DNA of 46,228 nt. It comes from DASSUC01 sp035649895. GTDB lineage: Bacteria > Actinomycetota > Actinomycetes > Mycobacteriales > Micromonosporaceae. The stretch is from contig DASRIS010000127.1 in NCBI GenBank assembly GCA_035649895.1, forward strand, positions 1 to 46,228. Direction: 5' to 3'. The notes under the pieces are model-generated. The model was not told the origin of the DNA and made no database searches. It saw nothing but the letters and a program-made list of their open reading frames with translations. A program made the translations under genes and the position numbers. Below, one piece after another: positions 24,315 through 32,101 of this stretch. Position 1 is the first letter of the stretch. Every line of letters begins with the position of its first letter.

Positions 24315-24360
24315 CGGCGGCCGGCACACCGCGGAGGCCGCGCAGGGGCATCATGGGTAC

Positions 24361-24816
24361 GTGCAGATATCGGCCCGGGGTGACTATGCGGTGCGGGCCT
24401 CGCTCGGCCTGGCGGCGGCCCACCCAGCCGTGGTCTCGGCCGCCGCCCTCGCCGACCAGCAGCAGCTGCCACGCAAGTTCCTCGAGGCGGTCCTGGCCGA
24501 CCTGCGCCGGGCGGGCCTCGTCCGGGCACACCGGGGGGCCGAGGGCGGCTACACGCTCACCCATCCACCTGGTGCGGTGACGATCGGGGCGGTGCTGCGC
24601 GCGGTGGAGGGACCCCTCGCCGGTGTCCGGGGGCTGCGTCCCGAGGAGACGCAGTACTTCGGCGCGGCCGAGCACCTGCCCCGGCTCTGGGTGGCGGTGC
24701 GGGCGGCGGTGCGCGACGTCGTTGACGAGGTGAGCCTCGCCGAGCTGCTCACCGGCGAGCTACCGGTCCACGTCGACCAGCTGACCGCCCGCTCCGACGC
24801 CTGGCGTCCGCGCTGA
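24361..24816 (+). CDS. Rrf2-family transcriptional regulator without Fe-S cysteines
   Basis: A 151-residue winged-helix regulator. The start at GTG 24361 gives VQISARGDYAVRASLGLAAA, the Rrf2 N-terminus. LPRKFLEAVLADLRRAGLV is the recognition region and RAHRGAEGGYTLTHPP the wing. There is no cysteine at all, so unlike IscR or NsrR it cannot bind an Fe-S cluster through Cys; it may sense a metabolite, as CymR-like members do. It lies 46 bases after the cupin gene and may be co-transcribed. The target genes are unknown. Confidence 0.88.
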   Translation: MQISARGDYAVRASLGLAAAHPAVVSAAALADQQQLPRKFLEAVLADLRRAGLVRAHRGAEGGYTLTHPPGAVTIGAVLRAVEGPLAGVRGLRPEETQYFGAAEHLPRLWVAVRAAVRDVVDEVSLAELLTGELPVHVDQLTARSDAWRPR

Positions 24817-24841
24817 GGACCCTGCGCGTCACGGACGCGCG

Positions 24842-25489
24842 TCATGGGACCAGGTCCGGCTCGACCAGGGCCGGGCGGCGCGGGTCGTCGACGCGCACCA
24901 CGATGTCGGCCAGTGCCTGCGGGGCGACCTCCGCCGCGTAGCGGGCGAACGCTGGCAGGGTCCACCGCTGCTCCGGCGCAGTGCGCCGGGCCAGCGCCGG
25001 CGGGGACAGTGCCAGGTGGACGGTGAGGTCGAAGGTCAGCACCCCGCCGAGCAGCAGCGCGCCGCTGACCAGCACCACCCCGCGGGGCGGCACCGGCAGG
25101 TACGCCGCGCGGGTGGCCCGGTCCCGGCCGGCGTCCCACAGCGCCGGCAGCACCCGGCCACTGCCACCCGGGACGAGCGGGTCGAGCACCTCGCGGCGCA
25201 GGCCGGCCTCGTCCAGCCAGCCGTCGTAGAACGCGTCCGGGTTGGTGCGGCCGTGCTCCAGGCGCACCGAGGCCGGGCGCAGGAAGCCCACTGTGGGTAC
25301 GTGCAGCGCGGCCCGTCCCCGCACCCGCAGCGGGTCGACCAGAGACTCCGCCAGGGTGTCCGGGTCGGCGGCGGGCGGCCCGTCGACCGCCACCCTCAGC
25401 CGTTCCGCCGGCCGGCACGCGGCGATCTGGTCGGCGAGCTCGGCGACGAGCGCGGCCGGGGTGACCGGGCGTATCCGCACACCCGCCAT
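24842..25489 (-). CDS. Uridine-kinase-like protein with a degenerate P-loop
   Basis: A 215-residue protein of the actinobacterial uridine kinase-like group. The overall pattern fits: LRVAVDGPPAADPDTLAESL at the P-loop position, GRTNPDAFYDGWLDEAGL for the nucleoside-binding region, and late FDLTVHLALS strands. The P-loop lacks the GK[ST] triplet (GPPAADPDT in place of GxxxxGKT), so phosphate binding by the classical mode is doubtful. It may be a non-catalytic homologue. It is convergent with Rrf2, and divergent from the AraC gene, with 117 bases between starts. Confidence 0.7.
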   Translation of the reverse strand: MAGVRIRPVTPAALVAELADQIAACRPAERLRVAVDGPPAADPDTLAESLVDPLRVRGRAALHVPTVGFLRPASVRLEHGRTNPDAFYDGWLDEAGLRREVLDPLVPGGSGRVLPALWDAGRDRATRAAYLPVPPRGVVLVSGALLLGGVLTFDLTVHLALSPPALARRTAPEQRWTLPAFARYAAEVAPQALADIVVRVDDPRRPALVEPDLVP

Positions 25490-25593
25490 CCTGCCCGCCC
25501 ACGGGTGGCGCTCCGGCGACCTGGCCGGTAGCGGTCCGGCTGGTCATGGCCGCGAGCCGCGGCGAGTGGCGTGCGCGCTCGCGCGGGAGCGGT

Positions 25594-25599
25594 TACCGT
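25594..25599 (+). promoter_or_regulatory. Leaderless -10 box of the AraC-family gene
   Basis: TACCGT, seven bases before ATG 25607. It favours this start over an in-frame upstream start at 25571. Confidence 0.5.
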
Positions 25600-25606
25600 C
25601 GATTCG

Positions 25607-26551
25607 ATGGCCAGTTTCGGACAGCATGCGCCTGGGCGGGACGGACCGGACCGCGCCGCCGGTGGCACGGCGCGCGCCGCCGGTGGCACGGCGCCGGTGG
25701 GCACGCGTACCCTCGCCGCTCTCACCGCGGCCGCGCCGCTCAGCCCCGCCCCGTCCTACCGGCTCGGCCACCACCTGCTGTTGCTGACCACCGCCGGGTA
25801 CGCGCGCCACACCGTCGACTTCGTCAGCTACCCCTGCCGGCCGGGGACCCTGCTGTGGGTCCGACCCGGGCAGGTGGTGCACTTCGGCACCGGAGCCGGG
25901 GCCGACGCGGTGCTGGTCACCTGGGAGCCCGGGTTCCTGCCGCCGCTGCGCGCCGCCGGCTGGGCGGCGGTGGACGACGGCTTCGGTCCGGTGTGCTGGC
26001 AGCTGGCCGGTGAGGACGAGGACGCCGTCATCGACGAGGTGAGCCAGCTGGTCGTGGACTGCCGCCGGCACGACCTCGACGGCCTGGCGGTCGAGCTGCT
26101 GCGGCACCAGCTGGCGGCGCTGGTGCTGCGGGTCACCCTGGTGCCCCCGGTGGACCTGGTGCCCGGGCCCGGCTGCGACACCGAGACGTTCCTGCGGTTC
26201 CGGCGCGAGGTGGAGACGGACCATCCCCGCTGCCGCCGGGTCGAGACCTACGCCGCGCGGCTGGGCTGCTCGGTCCGTACCCTCACCCGCGCCTGCCTGT
26301 CCGCCACCGGCCGTACCGCCAAGCAGGTGATCGACGACCGGGTCGCGCTGGAGGCGATGCGGATGCTGCGCTGCACCGACCTGCCCGTCGCGGCGGTCGG
26401 GCAGCGGCTGGGCTTCCCCGGACCAACCCACTTCGGCCGGTTCTTCCACCGGGAGGTCGGCTGCACGCCGGGCGCCTTCCGGGCCGCCGGCGACGGGTAC
26501 GCGCTGCCGGCGCCGGCCGGTGGGCGGCAGGTGCCGCTGGCAGCCAGCTGA
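25607..26551 (+). CDS. AraC-family transcriptional regulator
   Basis: A 314-residue regulator with an N-terminal AraC-type cupin sensor domain (about 45-145: YRLGHHLLLLTTAGYARHTV, RPGTLLWVRPGQVVHFG) and a C-terminal double helix-turn-helix (about 205-290: VETYAARLGCSVRTLTRACL, AAVGQRLGFPGPTHFGRFFH). The segment RAAGGTA is repeated twice near residue 17 because of a 21-base DNA duplication. The start is fixed by the TACCGT box. It lies directly before the ornithine cyclodeaminase-like gene, its probable target. Confidence 0.92.
   Translation: MASFGQHAPGRDGPDRAAGGTARAAGGTAPVGTRTLAALTAAAPLSPAPSYRLGHHLLLLTTAGYARHTVDFVSYPCRPGTLLWVRPGQVVHFGTGAGADAVLVTWEPGFLPPLRAAGWAAVDDGFGPVCWQLAGEDEDAVIDEVSQLVVDCRRHDLDGLAVELLRHQLAALVLRVTLVPPVDLVPGPGCDTETFLRFRREVETDHPRCRRVETYAARLGCSVRTLTRACLSATGRTAKQVIDDRVALEAMRMLRCTDLPVAAVGQRLGFPGPTHFGRFFHREVGCTPGAFRAAGDGYALPAPAGGRQVPLAAS
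25652..25693 (+). repeat. 21-base in-frame tandem duplication in the AraC-family gene
   Basis: CGCGCCGCCGGTGGCACGGC plus one base occurs at 25652-25672 and 25673-25693, adding seven residues to the N-terminal linker. Confidence 0.85.
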
Positions 26552-26556
26552 GCGGC

Positions 26557-26562
26557 TAGGGT
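26557..26562 (+). promoter_or_regulatory. Leaderless -10 box of the ornithine cyclodeaminase-like gene
   Basis: TAGGGT, seven bases before GTG 26570. The gene can therefore be transcribed separately from the AraC gene that ends just upstream. Confidence 0.55.
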
Positions 26563-26569
26563 CACGCAG

Positions 26570-27460
26570 GTGACCGGTCCACTGTGGTTGGACGTGAGCG
26601 GGCTGCCGGTGGCTGCGGCGGCGGACGCGGTCGAGGCGGCGCTGCGGGAGGGCCTCGACCCGGAGACCGACCCGCCCCGCACCGGCCTGCCCGTGCCGGG
26701 CGGCGAGATCCTGCTGATGCCGGCGGTCGGCGCCGGGTACGCGGGGGTCAAGGTGGTCACTATCGCGCCGGACAACCCGGCCCGGGGCCTGCCCCGCATC
26801 CAGGGCGTCTACGTGCTGTGCGCCGGCGCCACGCTCGCCCCGCTGGCGCTGCTGGACGGCGCCGAGCTGACCGCGCTGCGTACCCCTGCGGTGTCCGCGG
26901 TGGCGCTGCGCCGGCTCACCCCCGACCGTCCACTGCGGACAGTCCTGTTCGGCACCGGCCCGCAGGCGTGGGGCCACGTACGGGCGCTGGCCGAGACCCG
27001 CCCGCCGGGGCCGCTGGCCGTGGTCGGCCGGGACCCGTCCCGCACCGCCGCGTTCCTGGCCCGGTGCGCGCAGGCCGGCATCCCGGCCGAGCCCGGGCAG
27101 CCGGGCGCGGTGCGGGATGCCGACCTGGTGCTGTGCTGCACCACCGCGGTGACGCCGGTGTTCGACGGCGCCCTGCCGCCCGCGACGGCGTGCGTGGTCG
27201 CGGTCGGCTCGCACCAGCCGCACGTACGCGAGGTCGGCGCGGCGTACGTGGACCGGGCGGCCTGCTACGTCGAGGCGCGCGCGGCGGCGACCCGCGAGGC
27301 CGGTGAGCTCGCCGGCGTCGCGCCGGAGCGGCTGACCAACCTGGCCGAGCTCGCCACGGCACAGGTCGACCTCGACCGGCCGCGGTTCTTCAAGAGCGTC
27401 GGCATGGCGTGGGAGGACCTGGTGGTGGCCGCGGCGGCGTACCGGGCCGCGGCGGGCTGA
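26570..27460 (+). CDS. Ornithine cyclodeaminase / mu-crystallin family protein
   Basis: A 296-residue NAD(P)-binding protein. The dinucleotide motif is LFGTGPQAWGHVRALAE near residue 125, and the substrate-domain segment GVKVVTIAPDNPARGLP carries the conserved lysine. VVAVGSHQPHVREV and the late VGMAWEDLVVAA are also typical. Family members include ornithine cyclodeaminase, alanine dehydrogenase and imine reductases, and the exact reaction cannot be told. Adjacent AraC control suggests an inducible amino-acid function. Confidence 0.9.
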   Translation: MTGPLWLDVSGLPVAAAADAVEAALREGLDPETDPPRTGLPVPGGEILLMPAVGAGYAGVKVVTIAPDNPARGLPRIQGVYVLCAGATLAPLALLDGAELTALRTPAVSAVALRRLTPDRPLRTVLFGTGPQAWGHVRALAETRPPGPLAVVGRDPSRTAAFLARCAQAGIPAEPGQPGAVRDADLVLCCTTAVTPVFDGALPPATACVVAVGSHQPHVREVGAAYVDRAACYVEARAAATREAGELAGVAPERLTNLAELATAQVDLDRPRFFKSVGMAWEDLVVAAAAYRAAAG

Positions 27461-27857
27461 CCGGCCGACCCGCGGCAACCAGGCAGCCACGCCGGCTGGC
27501 AGCACACCGTTGCCTTGAGATAGCCATATTTCTAGCTGGCTTATCCCTTTGTGGCCGTTTTGACCCCCGAAATAGCCAGCAACGGGTCACGGGTGGCCCC
27601 ACAGAACAAGACGTCGCCACCCGACCAAGCCCTTGAAACCCCGGGCAAGCCGCGATCTAGAAGAGTTAGACAGCCATGGGGTGCATAAGTCTTCTAGATC
27701 ATGTTCCACTACGCCTCGTGCCCACACTTTGGGACGAGATGGATCTATATATAGGCGGCGCGGAGGTCGGGGCTGTGCGACGCCCCCGCTCCCTGCCGTG
27801 CCGACCTCGGCCAGAGCTACTGAAGCCAGCGACCTCCAGTGACTACGTGACCGGCGT
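27461..27857. other. AT-rich interval with several inverted repeats
   Basis: No gene is supported in these 397 bases. The middle part is far more AT-rich than the genome. It holds a GATAgCCA...TGGCtTATC imperfect palindrome near 27522-27545, the GATCTAGAAGA repeat pair at 27654-27700, a bulged hairpin (27715-27724 with 27730-27738) and the self-complementary CTATATATAG at 27745-27754. Confidence 0.6.
27654..27700. repeat. Inverted repeat GATCTAGAAGA / TCTTCTAGATC
   Basis: Eleven-base perfect arms (27654-27664 and 27690-27700) extend by three further pairs after one mismatch, around a 25-base centre. It may be an operator, a small mobile element or a hairpin; nothing decides. Confidence 0.75.
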
Positions 27858-28514
27858 CTACCTGGGCGGCGTACCACCTGACCGGCGATCGACGCCGACG
27901 TGCTCGTGCTCGCCGCCACCTAGGTCTTGTGCGGCGGGGTCTCGCGTAGGGGTCTCGCGCAGGGTGCGGCTGCGGCCGCGGAACTCGGCGACCAGCGTGC
28001 CGTCGGCGCGGCTGACCCGCACGTCGTAGATGCCCGAGCGGCCGAAGCGGGCCCGCTCGGCCGCCTCGGCGACCAGCTCGTCGCCGAGGTGGACCGGCGC
28101 GACGAACTCGATCTCCGCACCGGCCGCCAGGGTCACCGGGCCGTACCCGTTGCAGGCGTACGCGAACGCCACGTCGGCGAGCAGGAAGACGTACCCGCCG
28201 TGGGCGACGGCGTGGCCGTTGACCATCCGTTCCGTCACCGGCATCCGGGCCACGGCCCGGCCGGGCGCCGGCACCGTCACGGCCACCCCGAGGTCGACGA
28301 CCACCCGGTCGGCCGAGCGCATCCGCGCGACCGCCGCCGGCTCACCGCCACAGACCTCGCCACTGGGTGCCTCGTCGCGCGGTGCCTGGTAGGTGGAGAC
28401 CTCGTCGCGCGGTGCCTCGTAGGTGGGGACCCCGCCGGCGGAGATCTCGTAGGCGGGGATCTCTAGACCGGGGACCTCGTCGCCGGGGAGCAGGTCCCGC
28501 CGGTGGTCGTCCAC
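27858..28514 (-). CDS. PaaI-like hotdog thioesterase with an N-terminal repeat extension
   Basis: A 218-residue protein. The C-terminal 150 residues are a hotdog thioesterase close to PaaI (hydroxyphenylacetyl-CoA thioesterase): VNGHAVAHGGYVFLLADVAF with H105 and D114, then AYACNGYGPVTLAAGAEIEF. PaaI removes CoA from stalled phenylacetate intermediates, but no other paa genes are near, so the substrate is uncertain. The first 60 residues are acidic with a repeated YEAPRDE/YQAPRDE unit. A TAGCGT box six bases before GTG 28514 supports the long form; ATG 28322 would give a normal-sized enzyme. Confidence 0.85.
   Translation of the reverse strand: MDDHRRDLLPGDEVPGLEIPAYEISAGGVPTYEAPRDEVSTYQAPRDEAPSGEVCGGEPAAVARMRSADRVVVDLGVAVTVPAPGRAVARMPVTERMVNGHAVAHGGYVFLLADVAFAYACNGYGPVTLAAGAEIEFVAPVHLGDELVAEAAERARFGRSGIYDVRVSRADGTLVAEFRGRSRTLRETPTRDPAAQDLGGGEHEHVGVDRRSGGTPPR
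28371..28430 (-). repeat. 30-base in-frame tandem repeat in the thioesterase gene
   Basis: CTCGTCGCGCGGTGCCT and the following 13 bases occur at 28371-28400 and 28401-28430 with two differences. They encode two ten-residue units of the N-terminal extension. Confidence 0.85.
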
Positions 28515-28520
28515 GCCACC

Positions 28521-28526
28521 ACGCTA
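28521..28526 (-). promoter_or_regulatory. Leaderless -10 box of the PaaI-like gene
   Basis: TAGCGT on the minus strand, six bases before GTG 28514. Confidence 0.45.
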
Positions 28527-28581
28527 GCGATGTTTTCGGTTGCCGGGCCCCCGGGCCGCCTTCTAGGCTCGGGCTACACGG

Positions 28582-28595
28582 GAAAGGAGGTGGTC
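28582..28595 (+). promoter_or_regulatory. Exceptionally long Shine-Dalgarno sequence
   Basis: GAAAGGAGGTGGTC matches the full complement of the 16S rRNA 3' end (GAAAGGAGGTGATC) at 13 of 14 positions, far more than other ribosome sites in the window. It precedes a 12-codon ORF. Confidence 0.75.
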
Positions 28596-28600
28596 CAAGC

Positions 28601-28639
28601 TTGTATAGATACTGGACTCGTGAGGTGGCTGTCCGCTAG
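28601..28639 (+). CDS. Candidate 12-residue micro-ORF
   Basis: TTG 28601 opens a 12-codon frame ending at TAG 28639, encoding M/L-YRYWTREVAVR. It is five bases after the very strong Shine-Dalgarno sequence (about ten from its AGGAGG core). The peptide is short, basic and aromatic. I have an unverified recollection of similar -TREVAVR or -TAEVALR endings after the same SD in other actinobacteria. It could be a leader peptide controlling the aldehyde dehydrogenase gene 270 bases downstream, an independent micropeptide, or a ribosome-binding RNA element. A longer plus-strand frame entering from upstream shares the same end but has no good start. Confidence 0.45.
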   Translation: MYRYWTREVAVR

Positions 28640-28908
28640 CCGCCGTCCGTGACAGGACCGACTCGTCGCTGCCGCGTGCGTGCGGCCGGCGAAGACCGGA
28701 CACCACCCGACCCCCGGGGCGCCGGCCCTTGTCCAGCCGGTGCACGCCTGGCGTGCAAACCCCGGGGGTTGTCCACGTCCGCGCCCGGTCGCCGGCTGCG
28801 GGGCCGTACCGCGACGGGCCAGGCCCCGGCGGTAGCGGGGGTCCGCGGGGAAGCCGGGGCCCGTCGGGTAGGAATGGGTACGGGGACAGCGCTGACCGGA
28901 GGTGGCCC
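28640..28908. other. Spacer between the micro-ORF and the aldehyde dehydrogenase gene
   Basis: About 270 bases with no supported gene. It contains GC-rich dyads, including GCACGCC-TGGCGTGC near 28741-28755 and CCCCGGGGG near 28761. These could form a leader hairpin or end a short transcript. Confidence 0.4.
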
Positions 28909-30324
28909 ATGGCGATCGCGACGGTGAACCCGGCAACGGGTGAGGTGCTCAAGACGTTCCAGCCAATGCCCGAGGAGCAGGTCGAACGGCGGCTGGCCCG
29001 GGCGGTCGACGGGTTCGCGGCGCTGCGGCGCACGCCGTACGCCCAACGGGCCGGGTGGATGCGGGCCGCCGCCGGCGTGCTGGACGCGGAGGGCGACAGC
29101 ATCGCGCGGCTGATGACGACGGAGATGGGCAAGACCCTCACCGCCGCGCGGGCCGAGGTCGCCAAGTGCACGACGGCGTGCCGGTTCTACGCCGAGCACG
29201 CGCAGGACTACCTCGCCGACGAGCCGGTCGACCCGGCCGGCGTGGGGGCGCGCCAGGCCTACGTGCGCTACCAGCCGCTCGGGCCGGTGCTGGCGGTGAT
29301 GCCCTGGAACTTCCCGCTCTGGCAGGCGATGCGCTTCGCCGTGCCGGCGCTGATGGCCGGCAACGTCGGCCTGCTCAAGCACGCGTCGAACGTGCCGCAG
29401 ACCGCCCTGTTCCTGGAGGAGCTGTTCCGGCGGGCCGGCTTCCCGGAGGGCGCGTTCCAGACCCTGCTCATCGGCTCGGACCAGGTGGAGCGGGTGCTGA
29501 CCGACCCGCGGGTACGGGCGGCGACGCTCACCGGCAGCGAGGGCGCCGGGCAGGCGGTGGCGGCGATCGCCGGGCGGGTGCTGAAGAAGACCGTGCTGGA
29601 GCTCGGCGGCAGCGACCCGTTCATCGTCATGCCCTCCGCCGACCTGGACCGGGCGGCGTCCGTCGCGGTCACCGCCCGCTGCCAGAACAACGGCCAGTCC
29701 TGCATCGCGGCAAAGCGCTTCCTGGTCCACACCGACGTGTACGACGCGTTCGCCGAGGCGTTCGTCGCCGGCATGTCCAAGCTGACGGTGGGCGACCCGA
29801 TGCAGGAGGCGACCGAGGTGGGGCCGCTCGCCACCGCGCAGGGCCGCGACGACGTGGACGCCCAGGTGCGCGACGCGCTCGAGCACGGCGCGCGGGTCCT
29901 CTGCGGCGGGCGTCCGGGCGCCGAGCCGGGCTGGTGGTACCCGCCGACCGTGGTGACCGACCTGACCCCGCAGATGCGGATGTGGTCCGAGGAGGTGTTC
30001 GGCCCGGTGGCCGGGCTCTACCGGGTGGGCTCGTACGACGAGGCGGTCGAGGTCGCCAACGGCACACCGTTCGGCCTGGGCGCCAACGCCTGGACCCGGG
30101 ACCCCGACGAGCAGGAGCGGTTCGCCACCGACCTGGAGGCGGGTGCGGTGTTCGTCAACGGGATGGTCACCTCGTACCCGGCCCTGCCGTTCGGCGGGGT
30201 GAAGATCTCCGGGTACGGGCGTGAGCTGTCCGCGCACGGCATCCGCGAGTTCTGCAACATCAAGACGGTGTGGGTCGGCGAGGCCGCGCCGCTGCCGGCT
30301 GGCTCCGGCTCCGGTCTCAGGTGA
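28909..30324 (+). CDS. NAD(P)-dependent aldehyde (succinate-semialdehyde type) dehydrogenase
   Basis: A 471-residue aldehyde dehydrogenase closest in pattern to the short NADP-dependent succinate-semialdehyde dehydrogenases (GabD/Sad-like). Catalytic residues are present: N134 in MPWNFPLWQA, E231 in VLELGGSDPF and nucleophile C265 in QNNGQSCIAAKR. EEVFGPVAGLYRV and the C-terminal GGVKISGYGRELS are typical. The start ATG 28909 has GGAGG six bases upstream. It would oxidise succinate semialdehyde or another aldehyde to the acid; no GABA aminotransferase gene is adjacent. It converges with the FHA gene, with 18 bases between stops. Confidence 0.92.
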   Translation: MAIATVNPATGEVLKTFQPMPEEQVERRLARAVDGFAALRRTPYAQRAGWMRAAAGVLDAEGDSIARLMTTEMGKTLTAARAEVAKCTTACRFYAEHAQDYLADEPVDPAGVGARQAYVRYQPLGPVLAVMPWNFPLWQAMRFAVPALMAGNVGLLKHASNVPQTALFLEELFRRAGFPEGAFQTLLIGSDQVERVLTDPRVRAATLTGSEGAGQAVAAIAGRVLKKTVLELGGSDPFIVMPSADLDRAASVAVTARCQNNGQSCIAAKRFLVHTDVYDAFAEAFVAGMSKLTVGDPMQEATEVGPLATAQGRDDVDAQVRDALEHGARVLCGGRPGAEPGWWYPPTVVTDLTPQMRMWSEEVFGPVAGLYRVGSYDEAVEVANGTPFGLGANAWTRDPDEQERFATDLEAGAVFVNGMVTSYPALPFGGVKISGYGRELSAHGIREFCNIKTVWVGEAAPLPAGSGSGLR

Positions 30325-30342
30325 GCTGGCTTGGCGTCGGTC

Positions 30343-32052
30343 TCAGGCGAGCTGGCGGTGGGCGGCGGTTGGCGCGTCGACCAGGACCGAGGACGGCTCG
30401 GCCCGCCCAACCGTCGTGGTCAGCCGGCGGTCGCCGCGCACGAGCTCGACGCCGGTGTACAGCTCCACTGTGTCCCAGTCGCCGAGCGTGTACGACGTGC
30501 CGTACAGCCAGGTGGAGGTGCCGACGTCGTCCGGTCCGGAGCGCCGCCACACCACCGTGCCGTTCTCGCTGGTATCGGTGACCGTCAAGCCCGCGTCGCC
30601 CGCGTCGAGCCGCACGTGGGCAGGCGCAACCCAGGCCGCGGCGGCCTCGTGCAGCCAGGCGCGGGTCGCGACGAGGCCGTCGGGGTCCTCCTCGCTGCCG
30701 CGGCCCACCGTGACCGGCTTACCGGTGCACACCACGAACCGGCGCCGCGCCAGGTCGTCCACGACGAGCGAGACCGCGTACGCCAGCGGGCGCGGCCCGA
30801 TGTCGGAGACCGGGTCCCCGTGCCGGGGGCAGGTGGCGACGCCGTTGCGCATCAGGGGCACCGGCTGCCCGATCAGGCGCCGTTCCCCGAAGACCGGGCA
30901 GTCCGGGTCGGTGCACCGCCATTGGCGGGCCATCAGGGACACGCCCATGCCGCTCGGCTGCGCCCGGATGAACCGCCGGCGTACAACGAGGGTGTGTGAC
31001 AGCCGGTGGGCGCCCCGGATGACGAAGGCCTCCAGCTCCACCAGCGGTGACTGGACCGGCGCGCCAGCCGGGTCGGCGACCTCCTCCGCTGTGCCCTCCT
31101 CCGCCTGCTCGTCCGCTGCCGGGGACGCTACAGCTGGGGGCGCTATATCTGGGGGCGGGGCGGCCGGCTCCGTGGTCGCCGCTCCGGCCGGCTCGCCCCC
31201 GGCGTCAGGGCCCCCGGCCCCAGTGCCCCCGGCCCCGGCATCAGTGCTGGAGAAGGGCTCGACGCCGTTGCTGGGCTCAGCGCCGTCATCCGGCTCGGTG
31301 CTGTTGTCGCGCTCGGTACCGGTAACGGGCTCGGCACCGGCGCCCGCGGCTTGCGGTGGGCTCTCCGATGCGACGGGTGTGTCCGAGGCGGGGGACGCGT
31401 CGGCAGGCTCTGCTGAGCCAGCTGCTGCGGGCGGGGCATGCCCGCCGGGCGGGGAGGTCGCGGAGCCGGCGGCCGTCTCCTGCGGCGCTGCCCCGGATGC
31501 CGGCGGCTGCAGGGCACGAACGGGGGCCTTGCCCACGGCCACCGCCCGGGCCAGCTGCGGGTCTGGTGCGGCGAGGTCCATCGGGCTCAGCACCGCCCCG
31601 CCGTTGCGGGGAACCAGCCGCAGCAGCCGCTCGGGGCAGTCGCGCAGCCACGGGAACCGGCCGGCGAACTCCGGGTACGCCCGCACCGCGACCAACGGCA
31701 GCCCAGTGAGGTCGGCGACCTCGACCGGCCGGTCGGCCACTGCGGCGGTGACCTCGATCAGGCCGTCGTCCAGCCAGCGCCCGAGGACCATGCGCTCCTT
31801 GGAGGTCAGTGCGGACTCGGAGAGCAGCTCCCGGCCGGCGACGGCGTAGAGCATGGCGCCGTCGTCGACGAGGTACCGGCTCAGCGCATCCACCGCGATG
31901 CCGATCCGCAGCAGGTTGACCGGTCGGTTCCCCCGGTCCAGCTCGGCGCAGCGGGCGATCTCCCCGAGGTCGGCCACGGCCTGGGCGAGGGTCACGTCGG
32001 TGGTGAGCCGCTGCTCGATTGTGTCCATCACCCGCGAGACCTCGAAACGCAC
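30343..32052 (-). CDS. FHA-domain protein with a long Pro/Ala-rich linker
   Basis: A 569-residue protein. Residues about 1-170 are folded and helical (TIEQRLTTDVTLAQAVADLG, LVDDGAMLYAVAGRELLSES), of a type I do not recognise. Residues about 180-345 are low-complexity Ala/Pro/Gly/Glu. Residues about 350-450 hold a CTDPDCPVFGERR...CPRHGD segment that could bind zinc. The C-terminus is an FHA domain (GKPVTVGRGSEEDPDGLVAT, HVRLDAGDAGLTVTDTSENG), which binds phosphothreonine, so a partner Ser/Thr kinase is expected elsewhere. GTG 32052 is chosen because GGGAGGAGG precedes it; it ends close to the large membrane protein's stop. Confidence 0.8.
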   Translation of the reverse strand: MRFEVSRVMDTIEQRLTTDVTLAQAVADLGEIARCAELDRGNRPVNLLRIGIAVDALSRYLVDDGAMLYAVAGRELLSESALTSKERMVLGRWLDDGLIEVTAAVADRPVEVADLTGLPLVAVRAYPEFAGRFPWLRDCPERLLRLVPRNGGAVLSPMDLAAPDPQLARAVAVGKAPVRALQPPASGAAPQETAAGSATSPPGGHAPPAAAGSAEPADASPASDTPVASESPPQAAGAGAEPVTGTERDNSTEPDDGAEPSNGVEPFSSTDAGAGGTGAGGPDAGGEPAGAATTEPAAPPPDIAPPAVASPAADEQAEEGTAEEVADPAGAPVQSPLVELEAFVIRGAHRLSHTLVVRRRFIRAQPSGMGVSLMARQWRCTDPDCPVFGERRLIGQPVPLMRNGVATCPRHGDPVSDIGPRPLAYAVSLVVDDLARRRFVVCTGKPVTVGRGSEEDPDGLVATRAWLHEAAAAWVAPAHVRLDAGDAGLTVTDTSENGTVVWRRSGPDDVGTSTWLYGTSYTLGDWDTVELYTGVELVRGDRRLTTTVGRAEPSSVLVDAPTAAHRQLA

Positions 32053-32101
32053 GACTCCTCCTCCCGGCCCCGTCCACCCTAGGGGCAGACCGCGGTTCGC
32101 G

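Noticed and set aside
25544..27505. Minus-strand frame of 653 codons opposite the AraC and ornithine cyclodeaminase genes
   Set aside because: It has low-complexity Arg/Gly/His composition and no domain, while the plus strand has two clear families with promoters.
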